Positions 51,050 through 61,534 of a stretch of DNA of 64,000 nt are shown one piece after another. Source of the DNA: Scortum barcoo (taxonomy: Eukaryota > Chordata > Actinopteri > Centrarchiformes > Terapontidae). Location of the stretch: assembly GCA_023238725.1 (NCBI GenBank), contig CM041534.1:2990449-3054448 (forward strand). The letters run 5' to 3'. The position numbers were made by a program, and so were the translations under genes. Every line of letters starts with the position of its first letter. The first letter of the stretch is position 1. Under the pieces are notes generated by a model that saw only the letters and a program-made list of their open reading frames with translations, was not told where the DNA came from and did no database searches.

Positions 51050-53040
51050 TTTTGTTTGTTTCCTCCGTGAAAAGCAGTCGGTACTCACTTTCACATCATG
51101 TTCAAGCATTCAACCACAACCGTGCCAAGCGCCGTCCAGGTGACACCAGCCATACAAAAAAAAAAGGTGCAGGGTGACATCACCGCTGCGACGCTGCAGG
51201 CTGATGACAGGCTTACTGTCCAAATGAATGAATAAACTACTTTTAGCTCTGTTTAAACGAACATATGTATTATGTCAACCAAAACTGAAATAAATGGATG
51301 AATTAAATGTACATAAATAAATTAATATATCTCTGCAAAGACAAATTATGTTTTCAGCCTTGTATATAAACAAATTCTAGGTCTCAACAGTAGCAAAGGT
51401 GCTGTATTGTTCATTTTTGTGCACAACTTCTTCCAATATTTTGCTGGAATTTCCAGTCAGTAAGGCGAATGATAATAGTGGTAATGTTCAGTATAACAAG
51501 AGAAAGACAGACTGCAGATTTTAAAATGGATGATGGTTAAAAACATGAAATTACAGTATGATGGTTTAACCACAGTACATTAATTAAGTATTGCTCCAAT
51601 AGTGATTTGATTGGTAATTCTGTTTCCTTTGTCACCTGGTCCTTTTTTAAGTTGACACAACAGTTTTCTGAATAAAAATTAAAACTGGTTGAGTTATGTA
51701 TAATTTGCTGTCAGAAAATTCTGGAGCAACACATTCATTAGATTTCTTACTTATTTTGGTGGATTCTTGATTGTCATCTTTTCTATGCTTTGTGTTTTCT
51801 CTCCACAGAGGCACTCAATGACACTAACAACTTGTATTTTTTTTACCAGTAATGGAAGAAGGTTGTTTATTCAACATACAACATTATGGATCTTGTATGC
51901 ATTAAACCATTTACCTTGTGTGTGTATGTCCCCTTGACATGTTCCAGGGAGATGGTAAGCCAATTATATTTGATTTATTAGCATGGAGAGTAGAATTAGG
52001 ACAAAGGCCTGGGCTGGGGAAAAAAGAGAAATGGCTATGCCTGCAGTATAGTTTGAAGTGCCGATCATTTCCACCTCAACACCTCATCTTCTCCACATTT
52101 AAAATATCCTTCAAGTCACTTCATTACACCAGAAAAAAAGTGACGTTTTAAAGAACTCCCAGATTTCTTCAAATGTTTTATGGAACAGAATTTTCTTAAC
52201 ATTTGGGGACTCCAGAGGAGATTAACATTTTAAGACTCCACACTAAATTAAAAGAGTGGAAATGCATCTTTTGAACACAGCAGCTCTTGTATCCAGCCCA
52301 TGCACGGTGTGTGGAGGTTTGAAGGTCAATCAGCCATGACAACGCGCTTTGTTATGCGCTGTTAATTTTCCTTGTTCGTGGCAGGAGTGCGCACACGAGG
52401 CACTGATCGTGGTGCTGAAATTCAGGGACGTCTACAGAGTCAACCACTGATGCATCATCCATGACTCGATGCAAAGCCCATTCATTTCGTGCTACACCTG
52501 CACCAACGTGGAGGGGCTGAATCCAGCTGAACTAGTAAACAACAAATGGGGACACAAGGCACTGGTGCACAAATGATCTGGATCTCCAAACTATCAGCCT
52601 CCATCGGGATGTATAGTCCTGATGGGACCTCAGAGGTACGGCTGGGAAAGAGAGTCTTCCTGTTCTTGCTTCTTCCCTTGCCCTCCATTATAATGACAAA
52701 GGCAACCTTGCAGTGTTAGATTCCTTTGGGGTTTTTTTCCCCCACAATCATGCACAAAGCCAAATGTCCTTCACATGGCTGATGGCTGATTTACAGTGCA
52801 CAGCTCAAACTCAGTGTAGTGCTGCTCGGCTGTTTCTTAAGTAATTTACGACAAAATCCAACGCAGAGTGCACGGCGGTGAATGCACGGTGGATGTGGTG
52901 GAGCTCGGTATCGGAAGATGTATGCTGTGTATCATAACCCCCCCAGTATGTGCAGCGCAAGCTTTGGACTGCTGGGCACGATTCTTCCGTTTGCACAGTG
53001 GAGGAGCTGTGACGCGTTTAGATCACCAATGCAAATGAGA
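51050..53040. other. Non-coding upstream flank of wscd1
   Basis: No exon recognised. Base composition shifts from AT-rich to GC/CpG-richer towards 53 kb, consistent with approach to a promoter. Confidence 0.5.
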
Positions 53041-53049
53041 CTGACTATC

Positions 53050-53106
53050 CCTCCCCCTCCTCCTCCTCCCCATCACCTCCTCTCCCTCCTCTCTCTCTCT
53101 CTCTCA
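53050..53106 (+). repeat. Pyrimidine-rich CCT/CT tract
   Basis: A CCCCCTCCTCCTCCTCCCC run followed by a CTCTCTCTCTCTC run, forming a homopyrimidine-rich block about 130 bp upstream of the putative TATA box of wscd1. Confidence 0.85.
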
Positions 53107-53186
53107 GCAACACACACTCACACATACTGTCTGTGCTTTATATCGCCGTGCCAGCCTTCCAGAGCGACGGAGAGCAGCACCGGCTG

Positions 53187-53190
<4 letters not shown>

Positions 53191-53228
<38 letters not shown>
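53191..53228 (+). repeat. (GA)19 microsatellite abutting promoter
   Basis: Thirty-eight bases of pure AG/GA repeat, ending two bases before TATATAA. Open frames through it (Arg-Glu or Leu-Ser repeats) are repeat artefacts. Confidence 0.95.
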
Positions 53229-53230
<2 letters not shown>

Positions 53231-53232
<2 letters not shown>

Positions 53233-53237
53233 TATAA
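53231..53237 (+). promoter_or_regulatory. Putative TATA box of wscd1
   Basis: TATATAA lies directly 3' of the GA repeat. A start site about 25-30 bp on (near 53260) would give a short non-coding first exon ending at the strong donor AAG|GTAAGC at 53358/53359. CpG-containing sequence follows (53340-53600). The assignment is positional. Confidence 0.5.
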
Positions 53238-53259
53238 CACCAGCTCTGGGAAATGCTGG

Positions 53260-53358
53260 AGAGTCGTGGAGACCTTCTCTGGACAGCAAGCGAGGGGGGA
53301 AACAGAGACCGCAACGAGCCCCAAACTGCTCAGTGATCGCGACGCGGGGATGCTGAAG
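53260..53358 (+). other. wscd1: Putative non-coding exon 1 of wscd1
   Basis: Bounded on the right by AAG|GTAAGC, a near-consensus splice donor. The left edge is only estimated from the TATATAA position. It would be spliced to the acceptor at 54744/54745 across an intron of about 1.4 kb. Confidence 0.45.
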
Positions 53359-54067
53359 GTAAGCGTCCAAAGCTCCTCTACTGTACATGATGGAGGCTGA
53401 GTGAGGGGCTTTTTTTTTTTTAAAGATGGAAGACCTCGGCTTCTTAAATAGGTGTTTCGTTCACTCTCGCGGTTTATTCGTTTTGTCTTTCCACCTCCCA
53501 TCCGTCCCTTTTCACATCCGAGCAGAGCAGACAGGCGCGGATGCTGAGGGGTCGTCACGGAGACTTATTTTGCGCGTAAACATCTGGAGTTGAGCACAAC
53601 TTGGGCACTCGGACTTGATCGGAGACTGCTCGTTGTGCAAACTGTTGCTTCCATCCTCGGGAGCACTACCGCACCCCTACTTTTTGGAGGGGTGGTTCAT
53701 TGGCTTGACAAGACAGAGCAGGAGAGGCCTGAGATGGAAAGTGGAGCTGAAGGGCATGACGGTGTGTGACGGCCACCGAGACAACGGGGGCAGTAATGGA
53801 TATCATCGGATGTGAGGGGAGGAGAGAGGGTCAGTGTGTTAGGCATCTACAGAGGAGCGTTCAAACAGAGCTGCGGCTGCACGGGAACCTCTACAGGCTG
53901 CAAGTAAAAGCAGCTGTCTCAAAGAGGGGCTTGCAAAAGACCATCGCAACAGAAAATAAAAAAAAAAAAAAATCAAATACAGACACAGAGGTAGGGGGTC
54001 AGGGCTGCACTCCACTGCTCCTCTCTTCAGACAGAGTGTCAGGCTCCATGCTGCACGATGGACACTT

Positions 54068-54084
54068 GGGGGGTGGGGGGGGGG
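54068..54084 (+). repeat. G-rich run in wscd1 first intron
   Basis: GGGGGGTGGGGGGGGGG, 16 of 17 bases G. It is able in principle to form a G-quadruplex; no function is known. Confidence 0.8.
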
Positions 54085-54744
54085 TTTTTGCATGCCAGAC
54101 CTTCAGAAATCTTGAGTACCTTATCTGGTGCATGTTTGATTTACTCTCATCATCTCTCCACAGATGAAGCCAGAGATGGTCTGCACGCTGCTCTCATAAT
54201 CCCCATTTCATAAGCGCCCATAATGCGCTCTCCAGACAGTTTTTTATCACATGATGTCATTTTCACCGTGATAACTAAGACTTAGACTGTGAAGCCGGGA
54301 GATGCTGCCAGTGTTCAAATAAATATAATCTGACAGTGCAGGGATTGAATGAAATCCACGTGCTGAGAGAGAATTCAATTTAAAAGGCACATTAGTAAAG
54401 GGGTAGTGTAATTTCCCTAATTTTTCCTAGTTTTTTTTCATGTGAATGGAGAGCACAAATGCACCAACAGACGAAACAGGAATTAGAGGAATTTCAGAAC
54501 ACAACTTGAGGCAGGGTTTGAATAAAAAAACAAATGGCAAGAATGAAGGCAGTGAAGCAGCAGACACCAAGGGATGTGTTGCAAGATGCTGCAAGACAGA
54601 AACACAGGCCCATATGTCAACATGAGCTGTGCATCTAATCCGCCAGGCATATACTACTGTTCCCTTTGATTGTGCTCACAGAGAAATACACTTGTGCTTT
54701 AAATCCAGCTGCTTGTGTTTTCTTCTGTTTTTTTTCTGCCTCAG

Positions 54745-54996
54745 CTTTTCCCCAAGGATCATCCTGAAGTCAGTGGCCGCAGCCTTGGATATTAAATCCC
54801 TCAGTGTTGTGACATCCATTGTTCCACTGCTGCTATTGGACTATTGCAGTGGTGATGAAGGACCAGGGCATAATGTCTGCAACGTTGCCAGATGCTGCAG
54901 GTCTTTCCCAGATTATGAAGTTGTAAGTAGGTTACAGATCTTCTCGCTCCTAATCCATGAAATGGCTTTCCTCTGAGGTGAGAGCCAGGAAACAGA
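54745..54996 (+). other. wscd1: 5' UTR part of wscd1 start-codon exon
   Basis: Preceded by a strong acceptor (CTGTTTTTTTTCTGCCTCAG, ending at 54744). The leader contains several upstream ATGs, including the very short open frames ATGAAATGGCTTTCCTCTGA and, inside it, ATGGCTTTCCTCTGA, both ending just before the main ATG at 54997. They could lower translation. A donor-like GTTGTAAGT at 54920-54928 could allow an alternative splice within the leader. Confidence 0.55.
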
Positions 54997-55387
54997 ATGG
55001 TGGCACCCTTCTACAGACTGCACTGCCTCTTGAAGCGGGCTCATATGTTGCTGCTCTGCCTGGGCATCGCCTATCTGATGGCAGGCAGCATCCTGCTCCT
55101 GCAGCGCTCTAGCATCAGAGTAGCGCAGCCAAACCTTGCCAGCTTGCCGCCCCTGTTGTCCCTCGCAGCGCCTCCGACCGCCCTCAGGACTGCAGGCCTG
55201 GGCGTGAGGGCACGCTCCAGATGGGCCGCCATTCAGCCTTTGTCCGGAGGGGGAGCCAAGGCAGGGCGACACTGGCCCGCTTCCCAAAGCCTGGGGGTCC
55301 AACACTTGCATCGCCGCTGGTTTCACAGTCTGCTGCCAGAGAGTCCAGAGCAGAGAGTCTCTCTCCACAGGAGCAGCAGACATAAAG
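54997..55387 (+). CDS. wscd1: wscd1 first coding exon: cytoplasmic tail, membrane anchor, stem
   Basis: Encodes residues 1-130 plus the first base of codon 131. The start MVAPFYRLHCLLKRAHMLLL parallels human WSCD1 (MAKPFFRLQ...). A short basic cytoplasmic tail is followed by a hydrophobic segment at about residues 17-36 (LLLCLGIAYLMAGSILLL) and then QRSS, giving a type II signal anchor as in Golgi glycan-modifying enzymes. The rest is a low-complexity Ala/Leu/Pro/Gly/Ser stem with LHRRWFHSLLPES near residue 105-117, matching the RRWFHHF stem motif of human WSCD1. It ends at CATAAAG|GTAAAT. Vertebrate WSCD1 proteins keep this exon poorly conserved outside the anchor and the RRWFH motif. Confidence 0.93.
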
Positions 55388-56984
55388 GTAAATAACTACA
55401 CAGACCTCACAGCTGTTTCTGCAAACATATTCCAATCAATCACAGTTAACAGTTAGTCTAAAGAGTTAGATTTGCCTCCACATTGAGCTGATGCTGTGCC
55501 ATCAGCTTTCTTTATAGTGAGCCAGCAGGCAACGGAAGCAAAGCAACCAATGTTCTTTTTAACATGTGACCACTTGCTACTGATTGCCTTATTTAGTGAA
55601 GTAGTCAACATGAAAGTGATAGTCAGCTGCAAATTATTTTTTTATTATTATTAGCTGACCAGCATTATGCGAATTTAATATTATTCCACAAACCACACAA
55701 TTGAACCACGTCTAATGAATTCTGCTGAGACTGTCAACTTGTGCTTTAACTCATTTGATCAGCCACTCTGCTTTTCCAGAACTCAGGGACATCCAACATG
55801 GCTGCCAACAGATATGTAACTAGATAAACTTGTGGTTTTGTGGCCTCAGCACGACGGCTAATGTGCTTCTGCCTATCATAAGATCACCTTACACATCTGT
55901 TTCGAAGAATGTGCACATCTATTGCCATTAAACAAAAACAGATATCATTACAATCTCACTGAAAAAGCCATCAGAAAAGCGCTATCTGAAACACAGCAGT
56001 GGAAGGCAGGATAAGTGAGATTGGAATATCCTGTGAATATGTGTTGACTGGCATGGTGGCTTTCCAGCTGAATAATATATGAATGAGCAAATGTACATGT
56101 TTATTTTCTATTTTGTGATTTACTTTTTTAGCCCAGATGTCCCGCAAAGTCATACACTCTCTGCACCAAGCTCCCATAGTGCACTCACAACAGGCTTCAT
56201 TGTACATTTATGAACAGATAATCATGACCTTAGAACATTTAGAAGAGCTTCATTACACATTTATATGACATTTTACATGTGGTTGCTTCAGATCTTGTAG
56301 ATGAGCGATAATGCTCACTGATCCTCTGAAAACCAGATAGGGAGAAAGCAGGCAGGCACCAAAGTAGTTTCTTGAAAATAAATTAGTAATTATGGAGATA
56401 AAAATGATATAATTTCTTACTTGTGCTCTCTGCTAAGGAGACTTCACCACTGCTTGAGTACTGTAAGATTTCTCTGGAGATTTGGTCTATTGTTGAACAG
56501 GGCCTGTCAGTGCCTTTGCCATTTTGTTGAAATGATAAATACAATGGAATTACCTCCAGTGGAACATTTGTTCTTCCAGCTCATTCTTGAAAAGCATCCT
56601 ACAAGAGCTCTTAATCCTTTTTTTAAACAGACGCTACATAACCGCTCAGTCACTAAGTAGGGTAATACAGATGAAAAATGTTGGAGGCAGGAATGAGATC
56701 AGTTTCAGCAACAGCCATCTGGCAAAGGTTCCTTATAAAAAGTATTACTCAGAGCAGAATTAAATTACCCAGGTCTATTGTACCACATGCCCTGGAAGAG
56801 TTACTGGTTGAAGGTTTCAGAGAAAAAGCCAAGGCCCACTGTTTGTGATATCATTCATAAACCTCTACAGCCTTTCGGTTGGATGTGAAAAGATAAGTCG
56901 ATTAGTTGATTAAGTGGCCATGAATCCAAAACTTTTTTCATAACTGATCGACGTTTTACAGCAACAGAAGCTATGAGAAATAGT
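55388..56984 (+). other. wscd1 intron, 5' part
   Basis: Intronic sequence with no recognised exon, RNA gene or clear mobile element. Confidence 0.5.
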
Positions 56985-57400
56985 CTCTCTTGCTGAGAGA
57001 TGGGTCAGAACACCGTTATCGCTCCACGTCTGTCTGGTAACTATGGTGCCGCAGCCAGCAGGTTGTTAGCTTAACTTAGCATGAAGACCGGAAACAAGGG
57101 GAAACAGCTAGCCTGCCTAACCTGTCCAATCTTAAAAACCCACCTACCAGCTCCTCTAAACTTACAAATTAACATGTCATATCTTGTTTGTTTAATGCAA
57201 GTGCCGGAGTCTTCCCCATCACATTGTGAGGTTGCCAGGCAACTAGTGGAGACTTCAGGAAGTCACCGCTCCCAGCCAAGTAATAGTGTGGCACATAACC
57301 CCCTATAAAGCCAGTATGTTTGTCGTTGTTGTTTCCCCCATGTTTACAGTCTTTATGCTAAACTGAGCTAACTGTCTGCAGGCAGCAGCTTCATATTTCA
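56985..57400 (+). repeat. Teleost interspersed repeat, GCTAA family, copy 2
   Basis: Shares ordered words with 44097-44515: CAGCAGGTTGTTAGCTTAAC, TTAGCATGAAGACCGG, then CTACCAGCTCCTC, GTTGCCAGGCAACTAG, and the ending GCTAAACTGAGCTAACTG with GCAGCTTCATATTTCATC. Intronic, non-coding, and in the same orientation as copy 1. Confidence 0.65.
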
Positions 57401-57419
57401 TCAAATGCAAATATTTTCT

Positions 57420-57515
57420 GGTCTCAGCTTCTTACATGCGACCATTTGCTGCTTTTCTATGTTTTATGTCATTGTAAATGTAATATTTTTGTTTTGGACT
57501 GTTAGTATGAAGTAT
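57420..57515 (-). repeat. Fragment of GGGCTGCAACTA-family MITE
   Basis: CATTTGCTGCTTTTCTATGTT followed by TTTTGGACTGTTAGTATG corresponds to part of copy 1 at 14092-14277, in the same direction. The ends are missing. Confidence 0.4.
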
Positions 57516-58903
57516 CAATAATGGAAATATTAGGGGCAGTAATAGTTTAAATGTTACATTTATGTCACATATCATTTCTGATGTGTCTGTCTAAAGTGGT
57601 TTAAGAAGCGCTTTCTTACTCAGTAGGATAAAGGCAGGGAAATGGAGCGGACAATTACTGAAAAAATATCTGCTCAGAATTCTACTCACTGTGAGTCAAA
57701 TACAACGATAAGTTGCTAAATCAAGACTATCATGAGGTGTTCTGCCAGGGCTTGCAGTCATTAAATAAGCTCTTATGTATCCAGCACAATCTTTTTGTCC
57801 AAATCTCACAGCTCTGTCCAGTCTGGCTGCTCACAAGGAGTTGGAAACTATGATAATATTCTGTTTACTCATACTTTTCTTATTTTTCCTTATAATATCA
57901 AATATTTAAGGCCTGCAGTTCTAATCACTAACCAACTCATATCTCTGTATTTGTCATAACATCATAATAATATCTGGTTTGGTGTTCAGTTTTCATGTTT
58001 TCGCTGTTTTAATTTTGTTTTCCGTCTTTATTCATAGACTACATTGACTCACAGAACCATAGCAGTAATAACATTACACAGCTGGGTGGGAAGGTTTGCA
58101 CATGCATTTTCACTTTCAGATATTCATAGATCCAGAAGCCCTACCTATTTTATAATAAAAACGTGAGATGCAGAACACTTTGTGTCTGCTGCTGGAAACT
58201 TTGCGCCTCGCAGGGATGAGTCATAAATTCCTTGATATGTAAAGTACATATCAGAAGTGTTACATGCCTGAGATGTGCAGACGGATCAGAAGTGAGAAAT
58301 ATTACAGGGGCTGCACAATAGGAGCCACACTGTGTTGATATTTCATGGTATTGTTTTAGGAAGTTTGTTGATTCCCGTGCAAAGTTTCAGGAAGTGCAGG
58401 TGGTTGGACTGTAATATCCAACAGAGACGGGGTGGGGTCCTCCATTCTGCCTCTCGGGCTACATAAATGTTGTTCTACCTCGCTGGGGAAGTTTGTCAGG
58501 GTTGTGCACAGCCTGAAAAGAATACCTGCAGACATCACTGTTTTGGCTTAAACATCACGTAATCTTTATTTTTATATGCAGTTATATTCCCAGTCAAAGC
58601 ATACATCAGTCAAAGATAAGGCAGGAGAGCGCAGATAAGGCAGGAAAGTGTAGAGCTCTGTTTAGTAAAGATGCAAATACAACATTATCTATCAGAAACT
58701 GAAAAAAGTGTTTCTTGTGGGGTTTGTGAATTAACAGTTCAGAGGTTTAGAGATTAACATAGTGTTCCTTTTCTTTTTTTATACTACCATTATTGTAGAA
58801 AGCACAATAACTAATTTTATCGCAGTTTATTGAATATATTTATTTATTATTTAAAAAGTAACACGTACATTTCACATCTTTCCCATACTACATTTATATG
58901 CAC
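57516..58903 (+). other. wscd1 intron, middle part
   Basis: No exon or RNA gene recognised. A short near-repeat (AGATAAGGCAGGAGAGCGC / AGATAAGGCAGGAAAGTG) lies at about 58614-58650. Confidence 0.5.
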
Positions 58904-59246
58904 TTTAACATTGTAGTACTTGTCTTTAAAATTTTATCCTTTATATTTCTTTTATGTTTTACTAGGGTTATCAGGTTTTTGCTGCATCTATAAATCTTTT
59001 CATGTGTTAATATATACATATAAAGGCATTCAAAGACTCTCCTTATATGTATATGTACGATATATAGTTTTTTTTAACATTGTAGTACTTGTCTTTAAAA
59101 TTTTATCCTTTATATTTCTTTTATGTTTTACTAGGGTTATCAGGTTTTTGCTGCATCTATAAATCTTTTCATGTGTTAATATATACATATAAAGGCATTC
59201 AAAGACTCTCCTTATATGTATATGTACGATATATAGTTTTTTTTAA
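58904..59246. repeat. Tandem duplication, 169-bp unit, 2 copies, apparently identical
   Basis: Unit 1 is 58904-59072 and unit 2 is 59073-59241, with a few more matching bases to 59246. Every base compared by eye is identical (for example TTTAACATTGTAGTACTTG at both starts and ATATGTACGATATATAGTT at both ends). The unit is AT-rich with ATATAC/ATATGT words. Such identity implies a recent duplication or an assembly artefact. Reading frames across it are not genes. Confidence 0.93.
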
Positions 59247-60980
59247 TCATTAAATTGTGTCTACCACACTTCTGAAACCAAACTTCAGCCCTGGTTGTAC
59301 ATTGTACAAGTAATTTGCAGGATATTTAAGGTTTTTCAGTATAAAACCCTGACCTCGGCTCGGGTCAGCCTACTATGTCCTGAGCCCCTCTCTGCTGTGG
59401 TTTTGATGACTCTCGTCACATCTGTGAGGATATTATAAAACCAGCAGTGCGACTCTGAAGCCTCTTCAGCCCACTTTAATGGACACACACGGTGCACATG
59501 TTACGCGTGGCGGCGGCACATGTCCTCGTACTTGGCTGTCCTGTCATTAGCCTTCTCCATCCAATCCTGTGGGGAAGAATCAGCTCCAGCACAGCCATCT
59601 GTCTCCGTGTTTAAGAAAGCGACACAGTGTCAGGCCTAAGTGCAGTCATTTCTATCATGTCTGGGAATTTGGGCTGCCTCCCTCCATTAACACTCTGATG
59701 CAGCTGCCTGGGGCCTCTCCTTCACTTTGATTAAAGCAATGACCTGCCCCGCTGGGTGGGCAAGGGGGGTGGGAGGGGGCACACCTTGGGTGATGCCTCT
59801 TGAGATACTTCCCAGCACAGACTTTGGCAGCCTCTGTGTCTTAGTGCTTTCAGGCAGCAGCTGCTGGTGTTCTCCAGTGTTTGTCTCCCGAGGCACAGGC
59901 GGCTGGTGACTCAGCCTCGCCCCAGCACAACAGGCTGGACGGGCTTCAGAGGACATCGCAGACTGATTGAATCATGAATTCGATATGGTGATGCTTGGCC
60001 TGCCAGAGAATTCACGGTCCATTGCTCGCTTCCATCTTGTTTGTGCACCTTGCTGCCACATCTCTTCAAACCGAGTAGCATCTATCTTCTCCACCACTTT
60101 TTAAATCCTCTCTTTGACCAGTTGGCGTCAGTCTTTTTTTATGCCGGTAGTGAACATAAAAAACACAAACTGAATCCTCTGTGTCCTTGAAACCTTTAAA
60201 ACATCTATGAATAAAATACATAATAGGGTTTTTGAAATGAATCTAAAAGCCAGCCTCTGCAAGCACTACATGTACCAAAAGAGACTTTAACCCACCTGTT
60301 CATAACATACAGTTCCTGAATGAATGGAAACATCCAGTATGTAACCTAAAAATATAACAGCCTCAGACCCAAGGGGCGAGATGTAAATGAAGTCTGCACA
60401 CAAAAGAAATGCATATGCTACCCTCCGCACAGAGACTGGTATTTATAAAGAAGACTTTTATGTCTCGCTGAGCAGAGTTTGATGTAGCAATGTGGCAAAG
60501 ACAAGGATAACATCAAAGGCTGAATTTGGGTGACATTTTATGTGAAGCCTTAATCTTGTCAGCACATCATAATAGTCTGTCGTAGCCTATTATGCGTTAC
60601 ATGCTCCTTTCTACAGGGGTGATTTTTATTCCAGTGTAAGTAAATAGGTTCACTGTAATACAGGAATAGGAATAATCTACACTGGATGATTGATTACTCC
60701 GCGTCATGTTAGAAATTATTTGGATATTACGACTCACAATACACCCTGGTGTGTATAATTGATGTGAGTAAGTGATGACGCAAAGGCTGCTTTGGCACCG
60801 TTCGAGGACATCGCCAGTGCCAGACTAAAGACAGAGCAAGCCCGGTTTATGTCCAAATCAAGTTAAAGAAGAGAGCGTCAACGTCCATTTATGCTTAATT
60901 ATGGGTGTGCACATTGCTCAGAATCTGGCCTCAAGAGTAAACCTGAAAATCGACTTCATATTTGGTGTAATTCATGTTTT
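59247..60980 (+). other. wscd1 intron, 3' part
   Basis: No exon recognised. It includes a GC-richer segment (59700-59960) with overlapping chance frames on both strands. Confidence 0.45.
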
Positions 60981-61278
60981 TGGGCTGCAACTGATTAAAC
61001 TGTCAATTAGTTTGATTGATGAATCATTTAGTCAATAATAGGTCCCATTACTGTTTCCCAGGACCCCAGGTGACACCCTCAAATTACTTTATTTGGTCTA
61101 ACTAACAATTCTAAAGCCGCAAAGATATTTCATTTAAAAACATGTAAAACAAAGAGCAAGAAACCTCATTTTTTAGGAGCCAGAAACAAAGAACGTTTTG
61201 TATTTTTTCTTGATAAGTAAATTATTAACTGGTAATCTAAACAAATTTTTTCACAGTTGAATAATTGACTGATCATTT
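60981..61278 (+). mobile_element. Teleost GGGCTGCAACTA-family MITE, copy 3
   Basis: It starts GGGCTGCAACTGATTAAACTG, continues with TTGATTGATGAATCATTTAG, CTGTTTCCCAGGACCCCAGG, and ends near AATAATTGACTGATCATTTC. The order and words match the family of the copies at 14092 and 31420. It lies in the intron only about 140 bp before the splice acceptor of the next exon. Boundaries are approximate. Confidence 0.65.
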
Positions 61279-61419
61279 CACCGCAAAATGTTATTATGTA
61301 ACAGAAAAACACTTTCTAATCAGCCACTTTTCAAATGGACACTTTGAAAATCTGAACACTTGCCGTGTGCCTTTTTGTCTGAATGGTTTTCTCCCTGGAT
61401 TTTCTTTTCACATATGCAG

Positions 61420-61534
61420 GAACCTACATCGGTTGTTTTCTGCACAATGCCAGTGATCGAGCCCTGGGAGGAACCATGCTTTATGACCTGCGCAAAATGA
61501 CCAGTTCTCTGTGTCAAGACACCTGCTCAGAAAG
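61420..61534 (+). CDS. wscd1: wscd1 second coding exon: first half of WSC domain
   Basis: Acceptor TTTCACATATGCAG ends at 61419 and donor G|GTAATG starts at 61535. In phase with the previous exon it encodes residues 131-168 plus two bases of 169: GTYIGCFLHNASDRALGG, then TMLYDLRKMTSSLCQDTCSE. This aligns with human WSCD1 GTYIGCF...FYDLRKMTVSHCQDACAE. Three WSC cysteines are present (C136, C162, C166) and there is a possible N-glycosylation sequon NAS at 140-142. WSC domains are cysteine-rich putative carbohydrate-binding modules; here it would face the Golgi lumen. Confidence 0.94.

Noticed and set aside
53118..53558. 146-codon minus frame and 172-codon plus frame with Leu-Ser or Arg-Glu repeats
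   Set aside because: Both pass through the GA and CT arrays and have no conserved part; the region is better explained as promoter and leader.
54629..54976. 115-codon + frame before the wscd1 ATG
   Set aside because: It spans the intron/exon acceptor at 54744/54745 and ends in the leader; no homology to WSCD1 N-termini.
58908..59162. 80-codon frame inside the tandem duplication
   Set aside because: The frame reads through two identical AT-rich non-coding units; its peptide simply repeats.
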